A stretch of 64,000 nt of DNA, taken from Lepidostoma basale (Eukaryota; Arthropoda; Insecta; Trichoptera; Lepidostomatidae). The DNA is taken from assembly GCA_022606425.2 (NCBI GenBank), contig JAHDVF020000672.1, forward strand, positions 124,001 to 188,000, read 5' to 3'. Positions 21,446 through 32,384 of this stretch are shown in pieces (the first letter of the stretch is position 1; every line of letters begins with the position of its first letter). The position numbers were made by a program, and so were the translations under genes. The notes beneath the pieces were generated by a model. That model had not been told where the DNA came from. It did not search any database and saw only the letters and a list, made by a program, of their open reading frames with translations.

Positions 21446-21949
21446 GGGTCTTCCTATCTTTAAATTTAAATAAACTAAAGTGTGTGCGAAATATCACCGT
21501 ATTTATTCTGCTCTCATCTTTCTTCCGACAGTTCCATACTTCGCTTCCATACTTAGGCTTGGGACCAGAATTTCATTTAAATTTAATACTTCTCTTAAAT
21601 ACTCAATGTGTTCAATACAATATAATGAAACAACAAGTTAATTATTATTATAAAGATATATTTTTATTAAAATGTATACAAAACAACATTGAAGGACATG
21701 TTCGTCATATTTTGCAAAGAATATTTCTGATAAATAAAAGGTTCGAGCCTCCGATAATTGTTTCATCAAAATCCGCTAGATGGCATTATTTTATTTATAA
21801 CATATTTGAATTCGTGGTTTTTATTTCGTCCAAGAAGAAATCTATTGGAATCACACACGAATCTAATTGGATTTATAACGTATAAAATAAAATTAATACA
21901 TTCTAACCATAATGACAATGTTAACAATTTCACGACATTTCTAAAAAAA
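21446..21949. other. AT-rich stretch with a small LINE-B piece
   Basis: 21500-21575 is an antisense LINE-B fragment (cttccatacttaggcttggg). 21720-21800 shares the block ataaataaaaggttcgagcc with 23075-23130. The ORF at 21484-21885 spans these unrelated pieces and is not supported as a gene. Confidence 0.5.
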
Positions 21950-23030
21950 ATTAACAAACCATCACGCTGTCTCCCCGAAGGGCAGAAAGGCAGAAAGAAT
22001 GGACTGCCACACTTTTCTTTACTGACATATTTCTCTCGCTTCCTCAACATTCATACATCGTGTCATACACGCGCGTCGATTTCTCTGACTCCTCACATGG
22101 CCGACATTCAATATATGATTTATTTGATCGTGCCACGTTTTCCTCGGTCTTCCTCTATTTCTGGTTCATTCATTCTATTCATATGTCCAAACCATCTTAA
22201 TGATCCTTTCATTATTTTGTTCATAACACCATTATTCGCACCGCATTCACTCCTTATATTTTAATTCCACACTCTATCATACACAGAGTATCCACACATT
22301 CGTCCAAGAGATCTCATATCTAGTGCATTTATTCTACTTTCATCCTTCTTTTGCCAGTTCCATGCTTCGCTTCCATACACAAGGGTTCGTAGAAGAACAC
22401 CATTGTGCACTGCCATTCTAGCTTTTTGGATAGGTTTTTGTTTGCGATGACAAGTGCACCATACACTTTGTCGCCTGCCCTAACCCTTCTTTCAATATCC
22501 CTCTCCACTGTAAACATAGGTACTACCTAAATACACGAACTCAACTCTTTCTCTCTGGTTTCAATCCTGGGATTGGTTTGCAGCAATTTCCTCTATTCTT
22601 CTCTTCCATTCTTCCCCGTCTTGTGCGGCTCTTTTGAAATGTGCATATGATGAGCAGCGCACGTCCACCAACAGGTCCTCCAGGTACTCTCGGCGTGGGC
22701 GTCTCCTAGAGTTTGTCCCCTCGGTCATACCCTCCATTATGGCATGCAAGAGACCTTCTTGACGTATTACATGGCCGATCCATCTTGCACGCCTTTCGGA
22801 CAAGGTCCTGAGCAGGTGCCTTCCTCCTTCGATTCCTTGAAGAACTTCCTCATTCGTGATGTGGTCTCTCCAGGAAATTCCTAATAGTCTTCCATAGGAC
22901 CACATCTCAAAAGCCTCTAGTCTCCGCTTATCCTTTTCGGATAGGCATCATGTCTCAACTACTCATCTACTTGCTCCAAATTTTCACCATTCACGCTAAT
23001 GTTGCAGACTGTCATGATTTCTTCCTTTAT
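21950..23030 (-). mobile_element. LINE-B1, longest antisense copy, split by LINE-D
   Basis: 21950-22540 covers the C-terminal reverse-transcriptase part up to TVERDIERRVRAGDKV. 22952-23030 continues with VNGENLEQVDE and EIMTVCNISV. The interruption at 22541-22951 is LINE-D. Confidence 0.8.
22541..22951 (-). mobile_element. LINE-D inserted in LINE-B
   Basis: A 114-residue ORF contains ISWRDHITNEEVLQGIEGGR, RARWIGHVIRQEGLLHAIME and a C-terminal RRIEEIAANQSQD. It is nearly identical to the ORF at 59103-59435. The flanking actca may be a 5-bp target-site duplication. The open frame and high similarity suggest this family was recently active. Confidence 0.8.
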
Positions 23031-23644
23031 AATTGTTATAAATAATATTTTGCAAAAGCTATAAGCTGGGGCTATATAAATAAAAGGTTTGAGTCTCGGA
23101 TTTAACAAAAGTTTGGACTTAAATCCGCTAGATGTCATTCCGCCATTGATCATAATAATATTATTGATGAAAACCATTATTCCAGACGACAATATTATAC
23201 AGCTTCTGTTACAATTCGAATTTTTGTTGGTCTTTTATGTTCAATCGTGATAATTGTGTGTTTGGTCATAATGTCATAATCTGCATATGATAATTGTATG
23301 TTTCTGTATCGATATTTATGTGATTTAATTCAGTTGAATGTGTATTTAAGAGCTTTTAGAAAAAAAATCTTATAGTCTACCGACACAGTCGCGTGAGTAA
23401 TTTTTCAAATTTAATTGTGATAAAAAACACATTTTGTGCTATCCTGTCGTCGTGCATACAGTCGTCTGCCACGGTAAACCTAGTATTCCTTGTGAAGATG
23501 ACCTAAATTTCGACAGTTTTAACATATTATTAGTTAAAAACATACTTCATGCTTCACGGCTGTCAAAACTGAGTGCTAAAATTTTTGGAATTATTTTTAA
23601 ATTGTCTCGAGAATGAATTCAAATTTTAACAAATAATTAAAAAA
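23031..23644. other. No gene recognised; AT-rich
   Basis: 23075-23130 is related to 21720-21790 (cgctagatg block). The rest is AT-rich with a short ORF at 23434-23616 of no recognised family. Confidence 0.4.
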
Positions 23645-24990
23645 AGTAGGGGAGCACGGGTAGGAGTGAACCACTTTTTTTTTAAAACCGTTGTTCTGGG
23701 GAAAGGAAACAAGATAAACCAGCAGAGTAATAAAACAAATTTGATAATATGTTTAAGTTCTTTATAATTTGAGTAAATACAGCAAGACACCTTCTGGCTC
23801 ACTTCTACCCGTGTACGGGTAGGATTGAACCAAGTAGTGGCTTGAGTTGAACCATTTACATGATGGTGGTATTGTTAAAACAAAACCAGCTAAAAGTATA
23901 ACAATGTTAATATTTATTTCACTCAAGGTAATATAAAAATAATGTAATCAAAGTAAAAATGAAGAGAAATAAGTATTAAAATATTATAACAAATTCATTA
24001 ATTAAGGTAATAAAAAAAGACAAAAAATCAACGAACGTTAATACAATCAAATTGAACCGGAAATTTGTAATGGCAGTGTTGTCTTTTTGTTGTGCCTGAA
24101 TACCTTGGCTGGGGAAGTGTCAATCTAACTTCATTTAGAGCTACCGTAGAAATATCAGGAATGTCTGGCATCATAAAAAATACCCTTTTTACGCAGAAAA
24201 TTAATGGTAATCTCTTCTCTTACATTATCAAAACTTAATACCTTCCCAACATAGTATACGAGTATATCAGACTTTTTGGCAATAGTAAATTTAACTAAGA
24301 CAAAGCTCCCTTCACCAGGATCTCCATTAAAATCATTATGTAAATCGTCCTCTTGAATAATTAAGTCTTCAAATTCACAATCTGAATCCTGTAATACTGG
24401 TTCTTCTTCTGATTCATCTTCGCTGATCATCAAGTCTTGATGAATATTTCTAGGTTTTTTAGCCAGCTTTTCATTACATGACCTAATAATAATTTCCTCC
24501 TTTTCAGGAGTATCCGTAGCAATCATTGATCGACCTTTTTTCCTTCCCTTTCTTATGTCACTCATTTTTCTTGCCTTTGAAATTCTGAGGGCTAACAAAT
24601 ATACCAGATGATGACGGCTGATCAGCTATGATAACAATGTCGTTTTGTCCGACAGCTTGAGAAGACGAAATGATGTGATGAGTTGCGGAAGAGTTGGACT
24701 CTTCTATATGCATAGCTCTGTCTGTAACAGTGCACAAGAAATCTACTTCTGTAAACTCTTTCCTGCCTTTATTAAATTCAGTGCATTTTTCATTTCAGTT
24801 TCGGTAGTCCTTGCATTTTCTGTATTTCTTTTATGTATTCGAGGCATTGTTGTTACCTGCACACAAAGGAGAAATAATAAAATAAATATTTTAGATTAAA
24901 GTGACAGCGGGGTGGGAATGAACCATGGTTCAATCCTCCCCAATCGAAGTTGGTTCAGTCCTCCCCAAGCACCCAAAGCAGTTAAATAAT
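23645..24990 (-). mobile_element. pogo/Tigger-like DNA transposon remnant
   Basis: The stretch is bounded by repeated motifs: cacgggtaggagtgaacca at 23655, gggtaggattgaacc at 23819 and, inverted, ggttcaatcctcccc at 24926. These look like terminal and subterminal repeats. Between them lies the transposase remnant described separately. Exact ends are not resolved. Confidence 0.55.
24035..24790 (-). pseudogene. DDE transposase C-terminus (pogo/Tigger/Jerky-like), frameshifted
   Basis: In order on the minus strand: FNKGRKEFTEVDFLCTVTDR, QPSSSGIFVSPQNF, then a frameshift, SKARKMSDIRKGRKKGRSMI and ATDTPEKEEI. An acidic linker leads to GSFVLVKFTIAKKSDILVYY, VGKVLSFD and INFLRKK. After a second frameshift come FMMPDIPDISTVALNEVRL, TLPQPRYSGTTKRQ and KFPVQFD. 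This is the C-terminal layout of pogo/Tigger-like transposases in insects: VSP...PxPKA...GRKKGKSxIxTDTPEK, then FVLVKF...YYVGKVL, FLRK and FPDVxDIS. The catalytic core is missing. Two frameshifts mean it is dead. Confidence 0.75.
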
Positions 24991-25284
24991 TTCCAAAAAA
25001 ATATATATGTGTAATATGCACCACAAACACATAGGTACAATATAATTTAGTACTTACTTTTGAGTCACTTTCCGTTGTTTAGAACTAAACAGTAAGGTGT
25101 CAAACCCTTCATAAAAAGTTCGTAAATTTTACTTTAGCGTCGAAAAGCGCGAGTGATACTGTCAGCACGGTTGCGTCGTTGTGAATTTAACCACTTGTAT
25201 ATACTGTTATTGTGCTGTTGACATTTCATCTTCCTCTTCTACTTTCTTTATGTTTATTTTATTTCATTTGCTTTATTTATTTAC
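24991..25284. other. No feature recognised
   Basis: AT-rich sequence between the transposon remnant and LINE-B2; possibly the outer end of the transposon. Confidence 0.4.
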
Positions 25285-25680
25285 GTACGCCGTAGAAATG
25301 AGATCACTAAGAAGAATGTGCGGGAAAACGTTGTATGATAGAACACCGAACATTGAAATAAGAAAGAAATGTAAGGCAGATGACTGCATTATGGATAAAA
25401 TTAAAAAAGGATTCCTGAGATGGTTTGGACATATGGAACGAATGGATGAGAGTAAAATGGTAAAAAAGTTATACACAAGCAGCGTGAATGACCAAATTTA
25501 TCAATTACTAAAAGGCGGCCACATTCGAAGTCGGAATAATCGACGCGCGTGCATGGTACGATGTATGAATGTAGAGGAAGCCTGAGAGGTATGCCAGGAC
25601 AGAGCATTGTGGCGATCCATCCTCTCTGCCTATCTCTACGGGGAAATGGCGTGATGGTTAGTTAGTTAGTTAGTTAGTTT
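25285..25680 (+). mobile_element. LINE-B2 3' end
   Basis: It encodes EMRSLRRMCGKTLYDRTPNI, KKCKADDCIMDKIKKGFLRW and MDESKMVKKLYTSSVND. A deletion has removed the GRPRKTW part. It ends in (TTAG)n at 25657-25676. B2 differs from B1 by MDESxMVKKLYTSSV and RACMVRCMNVEEA. Confidence 0.85.
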
Positions 25681-25813
25681 TTTTATTTAATTCTTAATTC
25701 CTCTTCTTCTTCCGTTTATTATACGAGTATATTTAATTACTGTTAAAATTATTAATTATTTAATTAATACCAGGTCTTCAACGAGCTCCGCCGTTAAGAG
25801 GGCTGAAGCCAAA

Positions 25814-26272
25814 ATGCCTCACCGTTCAAAGAACTCCTCAAAAAGAGGTAAAAGGTCGAAAAAGGCGAAAAAACCGCTAAATAAGGAGCCAGCCCCTGAA
25901 GATGTACAAGCCCTTGTTGTCAGTGATATTCCTTGTTCTGTGAGTGACATTCATTCGGTCGTGGAGGATGCCCTCGACCTTATCACCACCGTCACTTCTG
26001 TAGAACCCAACAATCTTAACATGGAACAGAAGGGACGAGTGGCTGAGGCCCAAGAGTGTGTGCGCGATGGAATACAGTGCCTCATTGAGGAAATCATTCA
26101 GCGGGACACCGTCATCAGCGGGCTCCAAGCTCGCTCCAAGTCTACTGTCGGCCTCAGCAACGTCAAAATAGCCGAGGTTGTCCGTGCTGCAGTAAGGGAG
26201 AGCGTCCTTGAAGCATTCGGGCAGCAGGACAGCGACCCAGCCCTAAGCTGTAAGGACGTAACGTCGGAGTAG
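25814..26272 (+). CDS. 152-residue ORF, probably retroelement ORF1 (gag-like) remnant
   Basis: An uninterrupted ORF starts MPHRSKNSSKRGKRSKKAKK, a strongly basic N-terminus like a nuclear localisation signal. An acidic and helical region follows with VEDALDLITTVTSV and IEEIIQRDTVISGLQ, and the ORF ends TSE. The codon use is more balanced and the bases GC-richer than the surroundings. Downstream to about 26520 the coding-like composition goes on in broken frames. Layout (basic N-terminus, then coiled coil) and the location in a LINE field suggest ORF1 of a non-LTR element. I see no zinc knuckle or other named motif. It could also be an exon of an unknown gene; no convincing splice partners were found. 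Confidence 0.4.
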   Translation: MPHRSKNSSKRGKRSKKAKKPLNKEPAPEDVQALVVSDIPCSVSDIHSVVEDALDLITTVTSVEPNNLNMEQKGRVAEAQECVRDGIQCLIEEIIQRDTVISGLQARSKSTVGLSNVKIAEVVRAAVRESVLEAFGQQDSDPALSCKDVTSE

Positions 26273-26529
26273 CATCTACACTACTTCGTCCTCGGTGTCC
26301 TCCTCTCTAAGAAGAAAAATATTGAAGAAATGAAGAGTAGCGCGTGTCAAGCCAGACCGGAGGGTGCTACCTCCGAGAACACAGGAGGGCCCTCATGGAG
26401 GCGGTGAATCCAAAGAAGGACGGCTTCCAGCCCTTCCATACGAGAAATGTGAAGGGGCCGGCCTCCTAGTGGAGAAGGCTTCCAGGAAGGGGGGCTCAAA
26501 AATTAAGCGTTCTAAGAGATTGACTAAGA

Positions 26530-26778
26530 GAGAGTGGAACAACAACAACAACAACGACAAGGACAACGACGAAAACGACGACGACGACAACGACAACGAG
26601 AAGGACAACGACGACGACGACGACAACGACAACGACAAGGACAACGTCGACGACGACAACAACGACGCCGACGACAACGACAACGACAAGGACAACGACG
26701 ACGACGACGAACACGACAACGACAACGACAACAACGACGACGAAGACGACGACGACAACAACAACAACAACAACACCA
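26530..26778. repeat. (GAC/AAC)n trinucleotide-type tract
   Basis: About 250 bp of mixed gacaac, gacgac and aacaac units. All six frames stay open, giving Asp/Asn-rich ORFs on the plus strand and Ser/Leu, Val or Arg/Cys ORFs on the minus strand. These are compositional artefacts. Confidence 0.95.
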
Positions 26779-27415
26779 ACAAACCATCACACCGTTTCCC
26801 AGTAGGGCACACCTCTCTAGCTTCCTCCACATTCATACAGCGAGTCAGTCATACACGCACGTTGATTCTTCCGACTTATAACATGATCAACCTTTAAAAT
26901 TTGATTAATTTGGTCTTGCCATGTTTTCCTCGGTCTGCCACGACTCCTTACTCCATTTACATCATTAACGTATACTTTTTAACCATTCTTTCTCTATCCA
27001 TGGGCTCCTTTCATAATTTTGTTCATAATACCTTCTTTCGCTATACATTCCTTTCTTATATCAGCATTTGAGATTCTGTCGTATATCGATCTAACACACA
27101 TACGTCTTAGGAACCTCATCTCTACCGCGTTTATTCTGCTCTCATTCTTCTTCTGCTAATTCCATGGTTTGCTTCCATACATTAGGGTTTGGACCAGAAT
27201 TCCATTGTGAAGGCCGTTTTAGCTTTCATTTGTTACCCGCACCATTCACTTTGTTACCCGCACCAACCCTTCTTTTGACGTCACTATCCGTTCGGCCATC
27301 CGCTGTGAACATGCTCCCTAAATACACAAATTCACACACCTGCTCCAAGTTCTCTTCGTTCACACTTATTTTACAAACTACTCAAACTGCCCTAAATTTT
27401 TGTTTATGATGTCCC
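26779..27415 (-). mobile_element. LINE-B3, long antisense copy
   Basis: It runs from the terminal ccatcacaccgtttcccag through KTWQDQINQILKVDHV, the SLRRMC region and the AWNWQKK region. It reaches the ERDIERR and VNEENLEQV segments near 27350. Several frame breaks; the TTAG tail is replaced by the (GAC/AAC)n tract. Confidence 0.75.
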
Positions 27416-27595
27416 GTCTGCCCTCAAGAACGAGGCCCTAGTTTAAATACTGTTATTTTATTTGTGTGTCGTGTTTTGACCCTATTACTTCTGTTTTATT
27501 TTGTGTTCTGTTCTGTGTCACGTTGTGTCATTCTGTGCTCATGGACAATTCTACCTCTGGCTCATGTTTACTGGTACCTTCACTAATATCATCAT
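27416..27595. other. Short stretch without a recognised feature
   Basis: T/G-rich sequence (tgtgttctgttctgtgtcac) between LINE-B3 and RTE. No coding signal. Confidence 0.4.
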
Positions 27596-27597
27596 CA

Positions 27598-28005
27598 TCA
27601 GCCGTCTGTCATCCATTGCTGAATGTATGCCTCTCCCAAAGCACGCCATCGCCCCCTATCCATTGCCGCTCCCATCCATCCATGTCCAGAAATCCTCTTC
27701 AGATCGTCGGTCCAGCGGGCAGGGGGACGTCCAACTCTACGGAATCCTGTACGTGTTCTCCATTCCAGAACCCGTATTCCCCATCGGCTGTCGGTTCTCC
27801 GATAGATATGGCCAGCCCACTGCCACTTCAGCCCGCCTATCCGTAGAGCCACCTCAGTCACCTTGGTTTGTTGTCGAATAAATTCGTTTCTAAATCTGTC
27901 CCTCAAGGTTATTCCAGGCATGGATCTTTCTATGTCGCGCTGGGCGACCTTGAATCTGTAGACTAGACCTTTTGTCAATGTCCACGTCTCGGCTCCGTAC
28001 GCCAT
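27598..28005 (-). mobile_element. RTE-type LINE C-terminal ORF, open
   Basis: The 135-residue minus-strand ORF has all the conserved RTE C-terminal blocks: YGAETWTLTKG, AQRDIERSMPGITLRDRFRN, LKWQWAGHIYRRTDSRWG, VGRPPARWTDDL and GEAYIQQWMTDG. It has no stop codon over its length, so this copy may be fairly young, but only the 3' end is here. Confidence 0.9.
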
Positions 28006-28014
28006 GATATGAAA

Positions 28015-28085
28015 GGCGTTTTCTCCGAGGAGACCGCGTTCAGCAGACTAATTGTTCTTCCCACCGGTGTCACCAGAGGCATGCG
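28015..28085 (-). mobile_element. LINE-A fragment
   Basis: Antisense block ctccgaggagaccgcgttca then ccaccggtgtcaccagaggc, from the centre of the LINE-A 3' region. Confidence 0.6.
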
Positions 28086-28304
28086 TTGTTACGTTCAATA
28101 CAGCTACAACTAAAGAGATCCACTTCAGATGCCATACTATTGAAAAGTACAATAGTTTTTAATATAGGAGAGTTTTGTAGTGCTTTCGTGTGGTAATTTG
28201 GAGCATAAACTCATACTGATTATCCTATTGTAGTTTTAATTATGAAATGATTAATTAATAAAAATGTATATAAAAATATACAATGTTATATTATTTTAAC
28301 AAAC
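28086..28304. other. AT-rich spacer
   Basis: No recognised gene, RNA or repeat. Confidence 0.4.
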
Positions 28305-28785
28305 TAACTAACTAACTAACCATCACGCCGTCTAACAGAAGGGGTAGGCAGAAAGAATGGACTGCCACACTTTTCTTTCCTGACATCTTTCTCAACATTC
28401 ATACATCGTGTCATGCACGCGCGTCGATTTCTCGGACTCCTCACGTGGCCGACATTAAATATTTGATTAATTTGATTCCTCTATTTCTGATTCCATTAAC
28501 ATCGTCAACGTATAATTTTTTTATCATTCTTTCTTCATTCATTCTTTCCATACGTCCAAACCATCTTAATGATCCTTTCATTATTTTGTTCATGATACCA
28601 TCATTCGCACCGCATTCACTTCTTATATTTTCATTCGACACTCTATAATCATTCACAGAGTATCGACACATTCGTCTTAGGGATTTTATTTCTACTGCAT
28701 TTATTATACTTCCATCCTTCTTTTTTCCAGTTCCATGCTTCACTTCCATACATAAGGGTCGGTAGAAGAACACCATTTTATTTTA
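28305..28785 (-). mobile_element. LINE-B1 3' end
   Basis: Four antisense TTAG units, then the full C-terminal block up to the VLLPTLMYGSEAW region. The NRGRPRKTW segment is partly deleted near 28470. Confidence 0.8.
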
Positions 28786-29155
28786 TATATATATTTTTAA
28801 TTAACATTGACAATAAAATTGAAATAGAACAAATTATTTCATAACAACAATAATGGTAATAATAACAATAATAAAAATCATACCTATAACAATATAAAAT
28901 CACATTTTATTATATATATTTTAAACATAAATATATCATTTAACAAGTGGTGGTTGTAAAATCCAACGTTCCGCCTTGGAAAAATACCACCATTTCAATT
29001 ATTTTGAATAAACACACACCTAACATACAATTGGTTATATAATTTTTTAAAATTATTAAAGCGAACAAGCAGAATTGAGAAACGTATTAGCACTTGTTTC
29101 TCCGAAGAGGCAGACATAGAGGAAGTATCACCACACTGCTCTATACTGCCTTTTA
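28786..29155. other. AT-rich stretch without a recognised feature
   Basis: Strongly AT-rich with poly-A/T runs. No gene. Confidence 0.45.
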
Positions 29156-29159
29156 GTAT

Positions 29160-29808
29160 TTTGTAAATTTGGTAGTATGTTTACAAGAGATGGGCGAGTG
29201 GAGAGGGATATTGAAAGAAGGGTTGGGGCAGCCAACAGAGTGAATGGTGCACTTAAAGTTGTCATCACAAACTAAAACCTATCCAAGAAAGCTAGTGTGG
29301 CAGTGCACAATGGTGTTCTTCTACCGACCCTTATATATGGATGCGAAGCATGGAACTGGCAAAAGAAGGATGAAAGTAGAATAAATGCAGTAGAAATGAG
29401 ATCTCTTAGACGAATGTGTAGATACTCTGTGTATGGAGTGTCGAATGAAAATATAAGAAGTGAATGCGGGGCGAATGATGGTGATAACACCATAAGAACA
29501 AAATAATGAAAGGATCATTAAGATGGTTTGGACATATGGAAATAATGAATGAAGAAAGATTGGTAAAAAAATTATATGTCAATGATGTAAATGGAACCAG
29601 AAATAGAGGAAGACCGAGGAAAACGTGGCACGATCAAATAAATCAAATATGGAATTTCGGCCATGTGAGGAGTCAGAGAAATCGATGCGCGTGCATGACA
29701 CGATGTACGAATGTTGAGGAAGCGAGAGAAATATGTCAGGAAAGAAAAGTGTGGCAGTCCATTCTTTCTGCCTACCCCTCCGGGGAGACGGCGTGATGGT
29801 TAGTTAGT
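29160..29808 (+). mobile_element. LINE-B1, well preserved 3' end
   Basis: It runs from GEWRGILKEGLGQPTE-like frames (the ERDIERRVG region) through VAVHNGVLLPTLIYGCEAWN, SLRRMCRYSVYGVSNENIRS, KGSLRWFGHMEIMNEERLVK and NGTRNRGRPRKTWHDQINQ. It reaches WQSILSAYPSGETA, a stop and (TTAG)n. This is a good reference for the B1 C-terminus, with one or two frame breaks. Confidence 0.85.
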
Positions 29809-30195
29809 TAGTCAATTTGGTCATGCCATGTTTTCCTCGGCTGTCCTCGGTTACCTATTCCATTCACACTTCTTATATAAAACTTTTTAACCATTCTTGC
29901 CTCGTTCATTCATTTCATATCTCTATACCATATAAAAGTTTTTTGTATACTTTTAATTCTGATGCAATTATCTGCCTTACATTTCTTCCATATATTCGTA
30001 TTTCAATACTTTATCATTGTTTTAGCGCACATTATTCTAAGTGATCTAATTTACAATCATAGTTGTTATTTTAAAATTATCATTGGTCATTTTCTTCCAC
30101 ATTCTTCTCAGTGATCTTATTTATCCAACTTTCATCTTTCTTTTGCTAACTCCAGCTATAATTCCATGCACAAGGATTGGCACTAGAACTTTTTA
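29809..30195 (-). mobile_element. LINE-B2-like fragment, antisense
   Basis: It starts at caatttggtcatgccatgtt and carries diverged MVKKFYIRSVNG, NALRQIIAS and SLRIMCA blocks on the minus strand. It directly abuts the tail of the plus-strand B1 copy. Confidence 0.6.
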
Positions 30196-30214
30196 ATAAA
30201 TTAATTAAATTAAC

Positions 30215-30395
30215 TACGTTATTTATAATTAATACGAATGAAAACGTTTGTTTAAACGAGTTATATTTTATTTTATGGGAATGACATGTTTCGCCTTGCT
30301 AAGACATTATAATGTCATTACAATAAATTATAATAAAACTTGTTTAAAACAAACATTTTTATTTGTATTAATTATTTAATATGGAGTTCTGCACA
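30215..30395. repeat. Repeat C, compact copy
   Basis: Arms attaatacgaatgaaaacgt and, inverted, acatttttatttgtattaat enclose ttttatgggaatgacatgtt then tcgccttgctaagacattat. The inner block is the hammerhead-like core read on the minus strand (30282-30314). Confidence 0.65.
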
Positions 30396-30600
30396 ACATT
30401 GCCTTGAAATTATTTACCAGGCCGTAAGCACCACAAACAAAATTTCCAACATGGAGATTTATGGGGCCGAACGTACCGCCTTATCAGTAATGGAATCCAT
30501 GATCAACTATGTGTCTCGTGCCGTAATCTCATTTTATTTCGATTATAAATGTGAAATTAATGGAAAATACAACCACGATTGTATTATTACACCTTAAATA
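30396..30600 (-). repeat. Repeat N copy
   Basis: The block accaggccgtaagcaccaca then aacatggagatttatggggc occurs inverted at 31740-31815 and 33275-33365. It has no coding capacity and its class is unknown. Confidence 0.5.
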
Positions 30601-30619
30601 CATGTTACAAACATTTTAA

Positions 30620-31096
30620 TATAATACATTTGTTAATTTTATCTCAATAGAGACGAAGATGCAAACTGGAAACTGAATATGGTGATCTAGGTGTTTACAG
30701 GACTTATGACCTATCATTGGTTGGGTTAAGCGCACGCTTTATGTAATTAAAACATTCCCCATTCCACCTTTCTTATGACCACCATGTCTGACACATTTTT
30801 GGAAGTTGTATAGGATAGGAAGAGTATGTTAATATCCAACACCACAATTCACATGTTAGTTTCAATTTACAGACCAGCGCCATCTATGATGAGTAGATTT
30901 AAGCATTAAGAAGAAGATCTTTATAACGCAATGTGAAAGGCTACTGCCATTAACGCACTGCTAGATAACGCCTGGAAATGTCACTCCAATTTACTCGTAT
31001 ATGCTTCCTTGGACCAATTTTTGTTTTATACAACATTTTGAATGTATTCGTATAAAATCCAGTATTTGTATACATTCAAAATGTTGTATAATACAT
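30620..31096. mobile_element. MITE-T copy
   Basis: It starts at taattttatctcaatagaga, contains the core ttggttgggttaagcgcacg, and ends with tatacattcaaaatgttgta. The right inverted repeat is folded onto a short partner at 31030-31050. Confidence 0.75.
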
Positions 31097-31361
31097 TTGT
31101 GTTTAATAATACATTAATTATCAAATAATAAAAATTGTTCTAAAAAAGTCGCGATATTTTTAATTTTTTTTTTAAAAATTTAACAGCTGCCAGATCAGAT
31201 CGGCCCCACATTACGTCCCGGTGAACAGCGAATTTAAGACGGCATTGTGTAAAACCATTACCTTCTTTGAAAAAGTTATGTAGCATTTTCAACAATGAGC
31301 AATAAAATGCAAGCGTAGGCGTATTTTATATTAATTTCCCATTTACTATTGAAATAAAATG

Positions 31362-31722
31362 GCATTTTGAATGTGTCCAAATACTTTTAGACGAATATTG
31401 GATTTTACCTATTGCAGGTTATCATTTTAAGGATTAATTGTATCTCAATAGAGACGAAGATGCAAATTGGAAACAGAATATGGTGGTCGAGGCGTTTACA
31501 AGATTTATGACCTGTCATTGGCTGGGTTAAGCGCACGCTTTATGTAATACAACATTCCCCATTCCGCCCTTCCTTCTTGGTACAATGGTGGACTACACTT
31601 CACATTTTTTAGTTCAATCTACACTAGCGCTATCTATTGAGATTGGATGTAAGCATTAACAGAAGATCTTTATTAACGCAATGTGAAAGGCTACCGCCAT
31701 TAACAAGTCAATAAAATGAGAT
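31362..31722. mobile_element. MITE-T copy, right end truncated
   Basis: The left terminal repeat is complete (cattttgaatgtgtccaaat onward) and is followed by the element centre. The right terminal repeat is missing. Confidence 0.75.
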
Positions 31723-32384
31723 CACGGCATTTAAATTCAAGGATTATTATACCTACGTACGGCCCTATAAATCTCCATGTTGAAAATATTGCTTATGGTG
31801 CTTACGGCCTGGTAAATACTTCCTACTTTGTCTCTATACTACTGTTCAAGAAACAATAAATACATTATTTATGATCTGTGACAATGCCGTCTCGAATCTA
31901 TATATGTTATCAAGCCGCAATGTTAAGTTTATAACTCTGGGTCCATCGATCTGACAGCTGTCAAATGTCAGATAATTTTGGTAAAAATATCGCGAATTTT
32001 TCGAAACAACTAATAAACATAAACATTTTTAACGATATTATTGCATTAGGCATTATTATTAGGAATTTTGAGCTTTCTGTGCTACAAAATTTGAAGTTAA
32101 TATATTATGAATTTTGAGGTTATATCGAAAGATTATTTTCAACATTTTACATACCAAAGTTGTACACAAACTATATTACACAATTCAATGTTTGTTCAAT
32201 ATATTACTAGTACTTTTATTAAGTAAACACATTGAAGGAAATGCATATAGATATTTTACAAATGGCCCGGCACGAGGAGAAAGTAAAATTGACAAACCTG
32301 CACTTCGGAAACACAAATGTTGAAATATTTGTAACACGTATATAAGGAATAATAATACGATCCTAGTCGTATTTCACATATATA
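31723..32384. other. Repeat N piece, then AT-rich sequence without a gene
   Basis: 31740-31815 carries the repeat N block (atggtgcttacggcctggta). 31835-31870 matches the outer end of repeat C (gttcaagaaacaataaata). From 31900 to 32384 I see only AT-rich sequence and a short ORF with no family. Confidence 0.45.

Noticed and set aside
21484..22264. Overlapping plus-strand ORFs of 133 and 168 residues
   Set aside because: They run across AT-rich spacer and antisense LINE-B with no family signature; the LINE-B reading is on the other strand.
26364..26897. Long Asp/Asn-rich ORF and overlapping Ser-, Val- and Arg/Cys-rich ORFs on both strands
   Set aside because: They all translate the (GAC/AAC)n tract, which keeps every frame open. 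No start context, domain or splice support.
30340..30597. 85-residue ORF
   Set aside because: It spans the junction of repeat C and repeat N, both noncoding repeats found elsewhere in the window.
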